Source: Erythrobacter aureus | Lineage (GTDB): Bacteria > Pseudomonadota > Alphaproteobacteria > Sphingomonadales > Sphingomonadaceae | Length of the DNA stretch: 64,000 nucleotides | Reading direction: 5' to 3' | Assembly: GCF_003355455.1 (NCBI RefSeq) | Contig: NZ_CP031357.1 | Span: forward strand, 1,900,501 to 1,964,500 | Shown here: piece after piece, positions 40,686 to 49,082 of the stretch | How positions within the stretch are numbered: position 1 is the stretch's first letter | How the letters are laid out: each line of letters starts with the position of its first letter | Program-made: the position numbers and the translations under genes | The notes under the pieces: generated by a model | Seen by the model: only the letters and a program-made list of their open reading frames with translations | Databases searched by the model: none | Told to the model about the DNA's origin: nothing

Positions 40686-41236
40686 CAGACAGCCTTCCAG
40701 CGATGGAGGCGGAAGCGGTCGAGCGTGGCGACGATACGAGCTGCTATCGGGAAGAGAAGGGTGGTAAACACGAGTTGGGGCACAAGAGCGATGAGGGAAT
40801 GAACATTGGGCTGGCCACCCGAAAGCAACCAACCTGTCAGCAGATAGGCCAATATCAATATACTGGCACTGAACCAGTCCTGCCAGAAGGCCCGCCATGG
40901 CATGCGGCTTTCGATCAGTTCGATAGCGATCATGATCAGAGACCAGGTGAAAATGGCGAAACCGAACGGTTGACCGCTATACAGATCGTCTACCAGACCA
41001 AGCGGCATTCCGGCCCATACGGGCAGCAGACCGGGGCGCACCAGCCGCCATGCAAGCAACATGAGAAGCCCCAGCGGCGGCACCATCGGAAGAGCCGCGG
41101 CGATGGCGAAGATCGGCAGTATCGACCCGATGACGATCGAGATCCACGGGACGGCATTGGCAATGATGGGAGAGTGCGAGCGGTTTATCCGGCTACCATA
41201 CGCATCGCTGCGCGAACGCGGGTCATTGCGCTCCAT
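40685..41236 (-). CDS. mreD: Rod shape-determining protein MreD
   Basis: The 183-residue hydrophobic protein with about five membrane segments has the MreD signature region PVWAGMPLGLVDDLYSGQPFG. MreD links MreC to the elongation machinery in the inner membrane. The ATG at 41236 overlaps the mreC stop (TGATG); a GTG one codon earlier is an alternative. Family conservation is low, so synteny is much of the evidence. Confidence 0.93.
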   Translation of the reverse strand: MERNDPRSRSDAYGSRINRSHSPIIANAVPWISIVIGSILPIFAIAAALPMVPPLGLLMLLAWRLVRPGLLPVWAGMPLGLVDDLYSGQPFGFAIFTWSLIMIAIELIESRMPWRAFWQDWFSASILILAYLLTGWLLSGGQPNVHSLIALVPQLVFTTLLFPIAARIVATLDRFRLHRWKAV

Positions 41237-42126
41237 CACTCGGACAGCTCGCGCTCGACCGGGGTGGTGGCGCCCAGTGCCGCTTCCGGCTCGAAAATTG
41301 GCTCCACGCTCACATAGTCGGTTGCCGCCGGATCGCTGACAATGCGGGCGAGCCCTCCATCATCGGTGGTTTCGGTCAGTATGGCGACTGCAATGCCGGG
41401 TGGATAATATCCGCCCGCGCCACTGGTGACGAAGACGTCTCCGGGCTCAAGCGGATTGATGCCGAGATTGATCAGCCTGATACGCAGAAGGCCGTCACCG
41501 CGCCCTTCGGCAAACGCCACGACTTCGTCCTTTGCACGCCGCACAGGAAGTACGCTTTCGCTGTCGGTGAGCAGCAGAACGCGTGAACTGTCGCCACCGG
41601 CTTCGAGAATGCGGCCAACCACGCCGCGCGGCGAACGCACGGGCATTCCGATCGTCACACCATCGTTCAGGCCTGCACCCAGGTATGCGAACCGTCGGCT
41701 GCTGGAAGCCGAAGATCCGACGAGCCGGGCAACCGCCACAGGCTTTCGCTCGTCATCCTGAAGGTCGAGCAGGCCCTTGAGGCGGGCATTTTCCTGCTTC
41801 ACCGCCTCCGCTTCGGCCAGGCGAATGCGGGCGATCTCCATCTCGTGCTTCAGTTCGGCGTTCTTCGAGCCGGCCCGATAATACCCGCTGACCGTGTCCC
41901 AGAACCCTTTTGAGCCGGTGCGCACGGTCGCGGCGGTTTCCGTCGCCGGGGATACTCCATCCTGCGCCGCACCGCGCAGCCCGCCGAAGAGATGCGGCTG
42001 AAAGAAAGACAATACCAGCAGCGTGGCGCCGATCAGCGCACCCACGCCTGCAATAACGTAACCGGTGAAGAGGTTGTATTGCGCCCTTCGAGAATATCCC
42101 GAGCGCCGTGAGCCTGTCGGCGCCAT
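41236..42126 (-). CDS. mreC: Rod shape-determining protein MreC
   Basis: The 296-residue protein has a short basic cytoplasmic start, one membrane helix (GYVIAGVGALIGATLLVLSF), a coiled coil (ELKHEMEIARIRLAEAEAVK) and the beta-rich MreC core with GLNDGVTIGMPV and SGAGGYYPPGIAV. It forms periplasmic filaments that activate PBP2. It is 14 bases downstream of mreB and overlaps mreD. Confidence 0.95.
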   Translation of the reverse strand: MAPTGSRRSGYSRRAQYNLFTGYVIAGVGALIGATLLVLSFFQPHLFGGLRGAAQDGVSPATETAATVRTGSKGFWDTVSGYYRAGSKNAELKHEMEIARIRLAEAEAVKQENARLKGLLDLQDDERKPVAVARLVGSSASSSRRFAYLGAGLNDGVTIGMPVRSPRGVVGRILEAGGDSSRVLLLTDSESVLPVRRAKDEVVAFAEGRGDGLLRIRLINLGINPLEPGDVFVTSGAGGYYPPGIAVAILTETTDDGGLARIVSDPAATDYVSVEPIFEPEAALGATTPVERELSE

Positions 42127-42140
42127 CCCCTATGCCTTTC

Positions 42141-43184
42141 TCAAGCCGTCATCAGGACGCCGCGATAGATCGGGTCCTCCATCGCGCGCCCCGTGCCGAG
42201 CGCCACGCAGGAAAGCGGATCTTCGGCGATAGTCACCGGCAGGCCGGTTTCTTCGCGCAGATATTCGTCCAGCCCGCCGATCAACGCACCGCCGCCGGTG
42301 AGCACGATTCCCTGATCGACGATGTCCGCCGCCAGTTCGGGAGCGGTGTTTTCCAGTGCTATCCGTACGCCTTCGACAATGGCGCCAATCGGTTCGGACA
42401 GCGCTTCGGCGATATGGCCCTGGTTGATGGTGATTTCCTTGGGCACGCCGTTCACAAGGTCACGGCCCTTGATGGTGATGCTTTCGCCAACGCCGTCTTC
42501 GGGCGGGCGGGCGACACCGAAATCCTTCTTGATGCGTTCGGCAGTGCTTTCACCGATCAGCAGATTATGGTGTCGCCGGACATAGGACACGATCGCCTCG
42601 TCCATCTTGTCGCCGCCGGTGCGGACCGAAGTGGTGTAGGCCAGGCCACGCAGTGACAGAACGGCGACTTCGGTGGTGCCTCCGCCGATATCCACGACCA
42701 TCGAACCGACCGGTTCGGTCACCGGCATGTCGGCGCCGATCGCGGCGGCCATGGGTTCGAGGATGAGATAGACCTGACTGGCGCCGGCATTCGAAGCGGC
42801 ATCGCGGATCGCGCGGCGCTCGACGCTAGTCGAGCCGGAGGGGACGCAGATGGTGATTTCGGGGTAGCGCATCAGGCTCTTGCGCCCGTTCACCTTGCGG
42901 ATGAAATGCTTGATCATCTCTTCGGCCACGTCGAGATCGGCGATCACGCCGTCGCGCAGCGGACGGATGGCCTCGATGCTGTCGGGCGTTTTGCCCATCA
43001 TCATCTTGGCATCGTCGCCAACGGCCTTGACGCGCTTCATGCCGTTGATCGTCTCGAGCGCGACCACGCTCGGCTCGTTCAGTACGATGCCCTGATCCTG
43101 CACGTAAACCAGCGTATTGGCAGTCCCCAGGTCGATCGCCATATTCTGCACGCCGAATTTGAAGAGATTGTTCCAGAAGCCCAT
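42141..43184 (-). CDS. mreB: Rod shape-determining protein MreB (bacterial actin)
   Basis: The 347-residue protein has the same length as E. coli MreB and the actin-fold ATP motifs: AIDLGTANTLVYV, phosphate-2 VVDIGGGTTEVAVLSL and the adenosine motif VLTGGGALIGGLDEYL. MreB directs the elongation complex along the membrane. It is the first gene of the mreB-mreC-mreD-mrdA-rodA cluster. About 195 bases separate it from the divergent mutL. Confidence 0.98.
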   Translation of the reverse strand: MGFWNNLFKFGVQNMAIDLGTANTLVYVQDQGIVLNEPSVVALETINGMKRVKAVGDDAKMMMGKTPDSIEAIRPLRDGVIADLDVAEEMIKHFIRKVNGRKSLMRYPEITICVPSGSTSVERRAIRDAASNAGASQVYLILEPMAAAIGADMPVTEPVGSMVVDIGGGTTEVAVLSLRGLAYTTSVRTGGDKMDEAIVSYVRRHHNLLIGESTAERIKKDFGVARPPEDGVGESITIKGRDLVNGVPKEITINQGHIAEALSEPIGAIVEGVRIALENTAPELAADIVDQGIVLTGGGALIGGLDEYLREETGLPVTIAEDPLSCVALGTGRAMEDPIYRGVLMTA

Positions 43185-43379
43185 TGTTATTCGATTTTCC
43201 GTTATGTCGCGTGATCCGTCGAGAGGGGATGCGGCCCGCTCGCACCTCTCCGGAGGGAATGGTGGCGGTGCCTTAGCGATATAATGCTTCGAATGCCAAA
43301 AATTTCCGACATTCCTGCGGGGGATAGGTGAACGCGCCATCTCGGATTCGCGACACTTCACCGCTACACTTCATTGCCC

Positions 43380-45182
43380 ATGCCAGAAATCCGCCGCCTG
43401 CCTGAAAATCTCGTCAATCGCATCGCTGCCGGCGAAGTGGTCGAACGGCCCTCATCCGCGCTCAAGGAGCTCGTCGAAAACGCGATCGACGCGGGGGCTT
43501 CGCGCATTGCCGTGAAGCTGGTCGAAGGCGGTCTCGACAGCCTGGAGGTGACCGATGACGGATGCGGGATGTCGCCCGAACAGATGGCCCTGGCGCTGGA
43601 ACGTCACGCCACATCCAAGCTGGCCGACGATGCGATTGAACAGGTGTCCACCCTGGGCTTTCGCGGCGAAGCCTTGCCGAGCATTGCCAGTGTTGCGCGC
43701 TTCACCCTGGAAAGCCGCCCGCATGATGCGGAACAGGGCTGGCGCCGGGTTGTCGATCACGGCGAAACCGTGACCGAAGGCCCGGCTGCCCTGCCACCGG
43801 GTACGCGGGTAAGGGTGGAAAACCTCTTCGGCAAAATCCCGGCCCGGCGCAAGTTCCTTCGCACACCGCGCAGCGAATATGCCGCCTGCAAGGATGTGGT
43901 CCTTCGGCTCGCCATGGCGCGGCCCGATATCGCAATCACGCTGGACCATGGCGATCGGCGGATATTCGGACTGCAGGGCGGGGAAGGGCTTGCAAACCGG
44001 GTGGCGCAACTGATCGCCCGCGAACTCAAGGACAATGGGGTAGCCATCGATATGGAACGCGGCGCGATGCGGCTGACCGGGATTGCCGGCCTGCCAACCT
44101 ATAATCGCGGCGTTGCCGACCACCAGTATCTGTTCGTCAATGGCCGCCCGGTGAAAGACCGCCTGCTGACCGGCGCGGTCCGCGGTGCCTATGCCGATAT
44201 GCTGGCCCGCGATCGCCATGCGGTGCTCGCGCTGTTCCTAGACCTTCCGTGCGAGGATGTCGACGTCAACGTTCATCCGGCCAAGACCGAGGTGCGGTTT
44301 CGCGATTCGCAGGGGGTGCGCGGCTTTATCGTTTCGGGCTTGCGACAGGCGCTGGCCACGGGCGACAAGCGCAGCGCGCAAACGCCCGATGCGGGCGCCA
44401 TGGCCCGCTGGCAGCAGGAGCCTGCCGGGGACGAACCGGCTCCGGCGCTTCGCTCGATCTTCAACGGGCGGGACTGGTCCGGCCCGCAGCATCGCGTGTC
44501 GGAAGCGAATGCGGCGTGGCGCGCGGTGGAGGCGGATGTCATGGCCGAGCCGCATGGCCGCGCCGAGGAGGCGGCGCCGGTCGCCCAAGACACCGAAGAC
44601 TATCCGCTCGGCATCGCGCGCGGGCAGGTGGCCAACACCTATATCGTTGCCGAGGCCAAGGACGGGCTGGTGCTTGTCGATCAGCATGCGGCACACGAGC
44701 GGCTCGTGCTCGAACGGTTGCGCGCTGCCGGGGCGGAAGAGGCGGTGGCAAGAAGCCAGGCACTGCTCATCCCCGAAGTCGTCGAACTGGACGAGACGAG
44801 CTGCGACAGGCTCGAGGAAGCCGCACCGAAACTTGCCGAGCACGGGCTCGCGCTGGAACGTTTCGGGCCATCGGCCATGCTGGTGCGCAGCCTGCCCCAC
44901 GCCATCGCGCGGACCGATCCTGAAAAACTGCTCCGCGATATCGACGACGATCTTGCCCTCAATGGCGAGGCCTTGTTGTTGGGCGAGAAGCTCGATCTCG
45001 TGCTTGCGACCATGGCCTGCCACGGTTCGGTCCGGGCAGGACGCGTATTGCGGGTCGACGAAATGAATGCCCTACTGCGTGAAATGGAGCGTACGCCGCG
45101 TTCGGGCCAGTGCAATCACGGCCGCCCGACCTGGGTGAAACTGTCGATGGAAGACGTCGAGAAACTCTTCGGGAGGCATTGA
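43380..45182 (+). CDS. mutL: DNA mismatch repair protein MutL
   Basis: The 600-residue protein has the GHKL ATPase motifs at the N-terminus (NRIAAGEVVERPSSALKELV, DDGCGM, TLGFRGEALPSI), a flexible linker and a C-terminal dimerisation domain. The metal-binding endonuclease motif DQHAAHERLVLE (form DQHA-x2-E-x4-E) is present at about 433-444, and a CNHGRP variant of the second motif at about 577. It should therefore nick DNA itself, as in bacteria lacking MutH. The stop overlaps the start of the lipoprotein gene (TGATG). Confidence 0.97.
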   Translation: MPEIRRLPENLVNRIAAGEVVERPSSALKELVENAIDAGASRIAVKLVEGGLDSLEVTDDGCGMSPEQMALALERHATSKLADDAIEQVSTLGFRGEALPSIASVARFTLESRPHDAEQGWRRVVDHGETVTEGPAALPPGTRVRVENLFGKIPARRKFLRTPRSEYAACKDVVLRLAMARPDIAITLDHGDRRIFGLQGGEGLANRVAQLIARELKDNGVAIDMERGAMRLTGIAGLPTYNRGVADHQYLFVNGRPVKDRLLTGAVRGAYADMLARDRHAVLALFLDLPCEDVDVNVHPAKTEVRFRDSQGVRGFIVSGLRQALATGDKRSAQTPDAGAMARWQQEPAGDEPAPALRSIFNGRDWSGPQHRVSEANAAWRAVEADVMAEPHGRAEEAAPVAQDTEDYPLGIARGQVANTYIVAEAKDGLVLVDQHAAHERLVLERLRAAGAEEAVARSQALLIPEVVELDETSCDRLEEAAPKLAEHGLALERFGPSAMLVRSLPHAIARTDPEKLLRDIDDDLALNGEALLLGEKLDLVLATMACHGSVRAGRVLRVDEMNALLREMERTPRSGQCNHGRPTWVKLSMEDVEKLFGRH

Positions 45183-45667
45183 TGCGCGCCGGAATTCTCT
45201 TGCTTGTGGTGGCACTGGCCGCCTGCTCGAACGAACCGACCGAGGAGGAGCGGCAGGCTGCCGTGGCCGAGGTGAAGGCCAACCAGACGCCGGCGCCCGA
45301 GAATCTCGAACTGGGCGCGATCCGGTATCGGGAAATCGAACAGCATGATCTTTATGGCGCCGGATGCAGTTTCGCGCCAGAAGGCGGTGGTTTGTCGGCG
45401 GTCGCCCTGGCCATGGCGGAGACCGGGCATTTCCTGCGCGGAACCGAACTGATGATGCTGGCTGCGGACAAGGGCAGCGCCGAACTGCCCTATCTCGCGC
45501 GGCGCAAATATGACGGAACGGAATATTCCATGACGCTCGACCTGGATGAGGCCGAGGGTGAGCAGGTGGGCGAGGAAGTCAGCGATTTTCCCGCGACGCT
45601 GACGATCCGCGATGCGGCCGACCAGATCGTCTACCGCAAGGACGGCATCGCCCAATGCGGAGCCTAG
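45182..45667 (+). CDS. Predicted lipoprotein of unknown function
   Basis: The 161-residue protein has a lipobox (VVALAAC, Cys15) and a mature domain with GAIRYREIEQHDLYGAGCSF and two further cysteines, one near the C-terminus (AQCGA). The start overlaps the mutL stop (TGATG), so it is translationally coupled. I do not recognise a family. A CTAGN pentamer array begins within its stop region. Confidence 0.78.
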   Translation: MRAGILLLVVALAACSNEPTEEERQAAVAEVKANQTPAPENLELGAIRYREIEQHDLYGAGCSFAPEGGGLSAVALAMAETGHFLRGTELMMLAADKGSAELPYLARRKYDGTEYSMTLDLDEAEGEQVGEEVSDFPATLTIRDAADQIVYRKDGIAQCGA

Positions 45668-45698
45668 TCTAGGCTAGCCTAGACTAGGTTAGGCTAGT
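45664..45698. repeat. CTAGN pentamer array between convergent genes
   Basis: Seven consecutive five-base units read CTAGT, CTAGG, CTAGC, CTAGA, CTAGG, TTAGG, CTAGT. The first 24 bases (45664-45687) are a perfect palindrome, formed by CTAGTCTAGGCT and its reverse complement. The array covers the stop codon of the lipoprotein gene and the stop codon of the MaoC gene. It could form a terminator-like hairpin, but it has no GC-rich stem or uridine tail. Confidence 0.8.
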
Positions 45699-46152
45699 CG
45701 GCCCCGTTGGGATCGCGCGTACGGATCAATCCGTTGGACTGCATTTCCAGCACGACTTCGTCATGCTGGTTGAGCGTCCTGATCCGGGTTTTGAAAATGC
45801 CCATCTCAGGTCGTGACTGGCTGCGGCGCTTTTCGATCACCTCCGTCTCGCAGCGCAGAGTGTCCCCGGGATAGACCGGCTTTTTCCATCGCAGATGGTC
45901 GATGCCCGGAGATCCGAGACCGGCCGATTTCTCCTGTTTCATATTCTCGACCATCATCGCCATGGTCATCGAGCAGGTATGCCAGCCACTCGCGGACAGC
46001 CTGCCGAAATGGGTCTGCGCTGCTGCCTCCTCGTCGAGGTGAAACGATTGCGGATCGTATTTGGAGGCAAACTCCATCACCTCTTCCCGCGTGACCTCAT
46101 AGTGGCCGAAGGCGCGCTCCCGCCCGATCTCGATGTCTTCGTAGAACTGCAT
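45694..46152 (-). CDS. MaoC-family dehydratase (enoyl-CoA hydratase-like)
   Basis: The 152-residue hot-dog-fold protein has the MaoC/R-hydratase motif YDPQSFHLDEEAA with the catalytic Asp and His, then GRLSASGWHTCSMTMAMM and the KPVYPGDTLRCETEV stretch. Such proteins hydrate or dehydrate acyl-CoA substrates; the substrate here is unknown. The ATG at 46152 is chosen because the conserved FYEDIEIG begins there. It follows the glutaredoxin-MauE gene by 16 bases. Confidence 0.87.
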   Translation of the reverse strand: MQFYEDIEIGRERAFGHYEVTREEVMEFASKYDPQSFHLDEEAAAQTHFGRLSASGWHTCSMTMAMMVENMKQEKSAGLGSPGIDHLRWKKPVYPGDTLRCETEVIEKRRSQSRPEMGIFKTRIRTLNQHDEVVLEMQSNGLIRTRDPNGAD

Positions 46153-46168
46153 TGCAAATTGCAATGGA

Positions 46169-46906
46169 TCACAATGCTGGGCGAAGCAACATCCAAATTC
46201 CCATGCCCATCATCGCGAGGTTTTCGGTCAGCGAGATAAACCCGAGCGGCACATTGGCGCTTCCGCCCACGCAGGCGCATTTGATTTCGCGCTTCTGGAT
46301 ATAGACGGCATAGAACACGCTGACAGCCCCGACCGTGCCGATGAACAGGGCAATGGGGATCGACAGCCAGGGTAGCAATCGGCCCGCCATCAGGACGGCT
46401 GCGGTGGCCTCGAGAAAGGGGTAGGCATAGGCATAGCGAACCCAGCGCTGCCCCAGCAGGTCGTAGCCGACGAACATGGTCGAGAACTGTTCCACGTCCT
46501 GCAGCTTCAGCATGGCCAACATGGCCATGGAAAATGCCACGAACCATTCGGCGGTGCGGATCGTCAACGGGGTTCCGAATACGAACTGGCTGAGGGCAAT
46601 GGCGAGGGCGGCGCCAACGGTGAAGACCGCGATCACGGGGCGGTAGCTGGTCGCATCCGGATCGCGGGCACGTCCGAAATGTTCGGCCAGATCGGTGTAT
46701 CCTCCGATACGTTCGTCGGCAATGAAAGCCTGCGGCGTCGTCGATACATCGAACCTTTGCTTGAATGCGTCGGTTTCTTCACGGGTGCTGAGGTGATGAT
46801 CCTCGACCCGGTAACCTTCGCGTTCCAGCAGCCATTTGGCTTTGATCCCATAGGGACAGACATGCTTGTCCATCACCATTCGATAGAGTGTGGCGGTCTT
46901 TTCCAT
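46169..46906 (-). CDS. Glutaredoxin-MauE/DoxX-like fusion membrane protein
   Basis: The 245-residue protein starts with a glutaredoxin domain (about 1-80) containing the redox motif CPYG in KHVCPYGIKAKW and the STTPQAFI cis-proline loop. At least four membrane helices of the MauE/DoxX type follow, with a second cysteine pair in KCACVGG near residue 210. Thiol transfer across or at the membrane is the likely role, perhaps in metal or cofactor handling; this is inference. A perfect palindrome lies immediately upstream. Confidence 0.85.
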   Translation of the reverse strand: MEKTATLYRMVMDKHVCPYGIKAKWLLEREGYRVEDHHLSTREETDAFKQRFDVSTTPQAFIADERIGGYTDLAEHFGRARDPDATSYRPVIAVFTVGAALAIALSQFVFGTPLTIRTAEWFVAFSMAMLAMLKLQDVEQFSTMFVGYDLLGQRWVRYAYAYPFLEATAAVLMAGRLLPWLSIPIALFIGTVGAVSVFYAVYIQKREIKCACVGGSANVPLGFISLTENLAMMGMGIWMLLRPAL

Positions 46907-46916
46907 GCGCGCCAGA

Positions 46917-46935
46917 TATACCCCCAGGGGGTATA
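46917..46935 (-). promoter_or_regulatory. Perfect palindrome TATACCCCCAGGGGGTATA, CsoR-type operator candidate
   Basis: A 9-1-9 palindrome lies ten bases before the start codon of the glutaredoxin-MauE gene. A G/C tract flanked by ATA/TAT resembles operators of the CsoR/FrmR family (copper, formaldehyde or sulfide sensors). No regulator of that family is in this window. Control of the fusion gene is inferred from position. Confidence 0.6.
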
Positions 46936-46942
46936 AATCAAG

Positions 46943-47740
46943 TCAGGCGCGAAATTGCGGAACCCGACCGTCGGAGCCCATGTCCGGAATAATCCTGTAG
47001 CGCGACAGCACGAGGCTGAAGAGACCGAATGCGAGCAGTCCGATGGCAACCAGAGTGAAGATCACGCCTTCTCCGGCCAAGCTGGCGACGGCATCGCCCA
47101 GCGTTTTGATCTGACCGGCCGAGCCAGACAGAAAGCCGGCCTTGAACAACGACCAGCCAATCACGAGGAACACCACTGCCCTGGCGACATAGCCGATGCC
47201 CCCTATCATCCGTGTCTGAGAAGGGGCCGCGCCACTGATACGGTTCATGAAGCTGCCCGTGAGCCCCTTCTTCGCCTGAAATACGGCAGTGACGAAAAAG
47301 GCAACTCCCAGGAGGCCCAGCAATGCGCCGCCGAATTCCATCGAGAGAACGCCCGAAGCCGCATCCTGTGCGCCGCTACCGCTGTCGCTGCCGGAGGTGG
47401 CGAATTTATACGCGGAATAGGCCAGTGCCAGGTGGCCGATGGCGCTGCCCGCGTGCCCGATACGATGAGCCCAGCCGGTGGTGTCGCTGCCGTGATTTTC
47501 GATATCGAAGAAGGTCGAGGCAAATCGAAACAGGGCATAGGCGAACAATCCCACGACCATCAGCCAGAGAATCGCGGTGCCGAGCGGGAATTCGTGGATC
47601 GCCTCGAAAATGCCGTTGGTGCCTTGGCCGATCTTGCCTGCACTGGTGAGCGCGATGAGGCCGAGAACCGAATAGAGAATGGCGCGGCTGAAATAGCCGA
47701 CGCGCACCAACGTACTGAACTTTTCCGATTTATCGACCAC
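46943..47740 (-). CDS. DUF1206 family membrane protein
   Basis: The 265-residue protein has six hydrophobic segments arranged as three related pairs, each starting with a short Arg/Gly-containing turn (VRVGYFSRAILYSVLGLIAL, WAHRIGHAGSAIGHLALAYS, GGIGYVARAVVFLVIGWSLF). This is the DUF1206 architecture. The function is unknown. The next gene on the strand starts 36 bases after its stop, with the palindrome between. Confidence 0.9.
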   Translation of the reverse strand: MVDKSEKFSTLVRVGYFSRAILYSVLGLIALTSAGKIGQGTNGIFEAIHEFPLGTAILWLMVVGLFAYALFRFASTFFDIENHGSDTTGWAHRIGHAGSAIGHLALAYSAYKFATSGSDSGSGAQDAASGVLSMEFGGALLGLLGVAFFVTAVFQAKKGLTGSFMNRISGAAPSQTRMIGGIGYVARAVVFLVIGWSLFKAGFLSGSAGQIKTLGDAVASLAGEGVIFTLVAIGLLAFGLFSLVLSRYRIIPDMGSDGRVPQFRA

Positions 47741-47803
47741 GGTCGTCTCCCCGTTGAACTTTGAATGGCAACGGGGAGGGAGCGCGCTCGTTCCGGTCGA
47801 CCC

Positions 47804-49072
47804 CTAATTTTGCGCCGCGAGCGCCGGTGCGACATCCGCCAAATCGCCGTCCGCGCGGCTTGCCTGAGGAAGCCCGACCAGATGGCGCAGCAGCGGCGCG
47901 ACCGCGGTGTTCTGGAACGGTGCCAAGGTTGCCCCCCTGCGGAATGCGGGACCGTGTGCGATGAACAGCGCGGCCATTTCCGGCGAGAAGGGATCATAGC
48001 CATGGTTTCCGCCGCTCCAGCTTGTACCGGAAGCGGTGGCCGAAATCGTCCAGCCGGTTTCGGGCAGGCAGAAATAAGGCGGGATCCGGTCGTGCGTCCC
48101 ATATTGATAGCGGGCCGGGATCTCGCCCTTGCGCCAACATTCCATCCGATCGTGTTCGCGTAGAAGCGCGGCTTCCAGCGCCGCTCTGTTACCTTCGGTC
48201 GGCTCGAAGGTCGCATAGGCGCCGCCTTCGACCAGACGATAGAGCGAGGGGTCGACGATATCGGCAAGCACGATCGTCTTGTCGGAACCCGTCGCGGCCA
48301 TGCCATGATCGGAGACGATCACCAGATTGGCGGGCTGGCCGAGCGTTTCGAGACCGGCAACGAGATCGCGGATATGGCTGTCGATATCGCGCAGGGCGGT
48401 GTCGATCTGTTCGCTCTCCGGCCCTCCGCCATGGCCGGCGCTGTCCACGGTGTCGAAATAGAGCGTCACGAATTCCGGCCGGATATCGGCGGGGCGCCGC
48501 AACCAGTCGAGCACCGAATTGACCCGCTGGGTGTTCGATACCTGCATGCTGAAGGCCTGCCAGTCGCTCGCCATGATGCCGTCGGCGACTGGTCCGTAGC
48601 GTACGGCGGTGCCGCCCCAGGGCACGGCCGAGCCGGGCCAGAACATGGCCGCGCTGCGAATGCCTGCCTCTTCGGCCTCAACCCAGACGGGCTTCGCTTC
48701 GCTCCACCAATAGGGATCGACCGTGGCCATGGTGAAGGGGGCTTCCGGCCTTCCGGTATCTTCCATCCGGTTGGCGGTGATGCCGTGATGGTCGGGCACC
48801 AGCCCGGTTACCAGCGTCCAATGGTTGGGAAAGGTCTTGGTAGGGAAGGACGGGCGCATCGCGGCGCTTGCCCCTTCCGCCGCGAGACGGGAGAGGGTGG
48901 GGGTCAATCCGCGTTCGAGATAGTCCGGGTGGAACCCGTCGATCGATACGAGAAGGGTAACGGGATCGCGCTGTTCGACCGGAGCGCTGGCGATCGGCGG
49001 TTCGGCATAGGTAGCGCACCCGCCGAGAACGCTGGCAAGGCCAAGGGCGAGAGCAGCGGCGATCCGGTTCAT
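47804..49072 (-). CDS. Ectonucleotide pyrophosphatase/phosphodiesterase-like lipoprotein
   Basis: The 422-residue protein has a lipobox (SVLGGC, Cys19) and an alkaline-phosphatase-superfamily domain of the NPP type. Metal and catalytic motifs are SIDGFHPDYL, the nucleophile Thr in FPTKTFPNHWTL, DTVDSAGHG, VSDHGMA and GNHGYDPF. It probably hydrolyses phosphodiester or pyrophosphate bonds at the cell envelope; the substrate is unknown. It ends 63 bases from DUF1206. Confidence 0.92.
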   Translation of the reverse strand: MNRIAAALALGLASVLGGCATYAEPPIASAPVEQRDPVTLLVSIDGFHPDYLERGLTPTLSRLAAEGASAAMRPSFPTKTFPNHWTLVTGLVPDHHGITANRMEDTGRPEAPFTMATVDPYWWSEAKPVWVEAEEAGIRSAAMFWPGSAVPWGGTAVRYGPVADGIMASDWQAFSMQVSNTQRVNSVLDWLRRPADIRPEFVTLYFDTVDSAGHGGGPESEQIDTALRDIDSHIRDLVAGLETLGQPANLVIVSDHGMAATGSDKTIVLADIVDPSLYRLVEGGAYATFEPTEGNRAALEAALLREHDRMECWRKGEIPARYQYGTHDRIPPYFCLPETGWTISATASGTSWSGGNHGYDPFSPEMAALFIAHGPAFRRGATLAPFQNTAVAPLLRHLVGLPQASRADGDLADVAPALAAQN

Positions 49073-49082
49073 GGGCGTGTCC

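Noticed and set aside
38853..40802. Plus-strand open frame of 649 codons opposite mrdA
   Set aside because: It is a shadow of the PBP2 gene with composition driven by its codon bias and no recognisable domain.
43280..43285. Perfect TATAAT as a promoter for mutL
   Set aside because: No -35 element lies at a suitable distance, so I could not support it as a promoter on its own.
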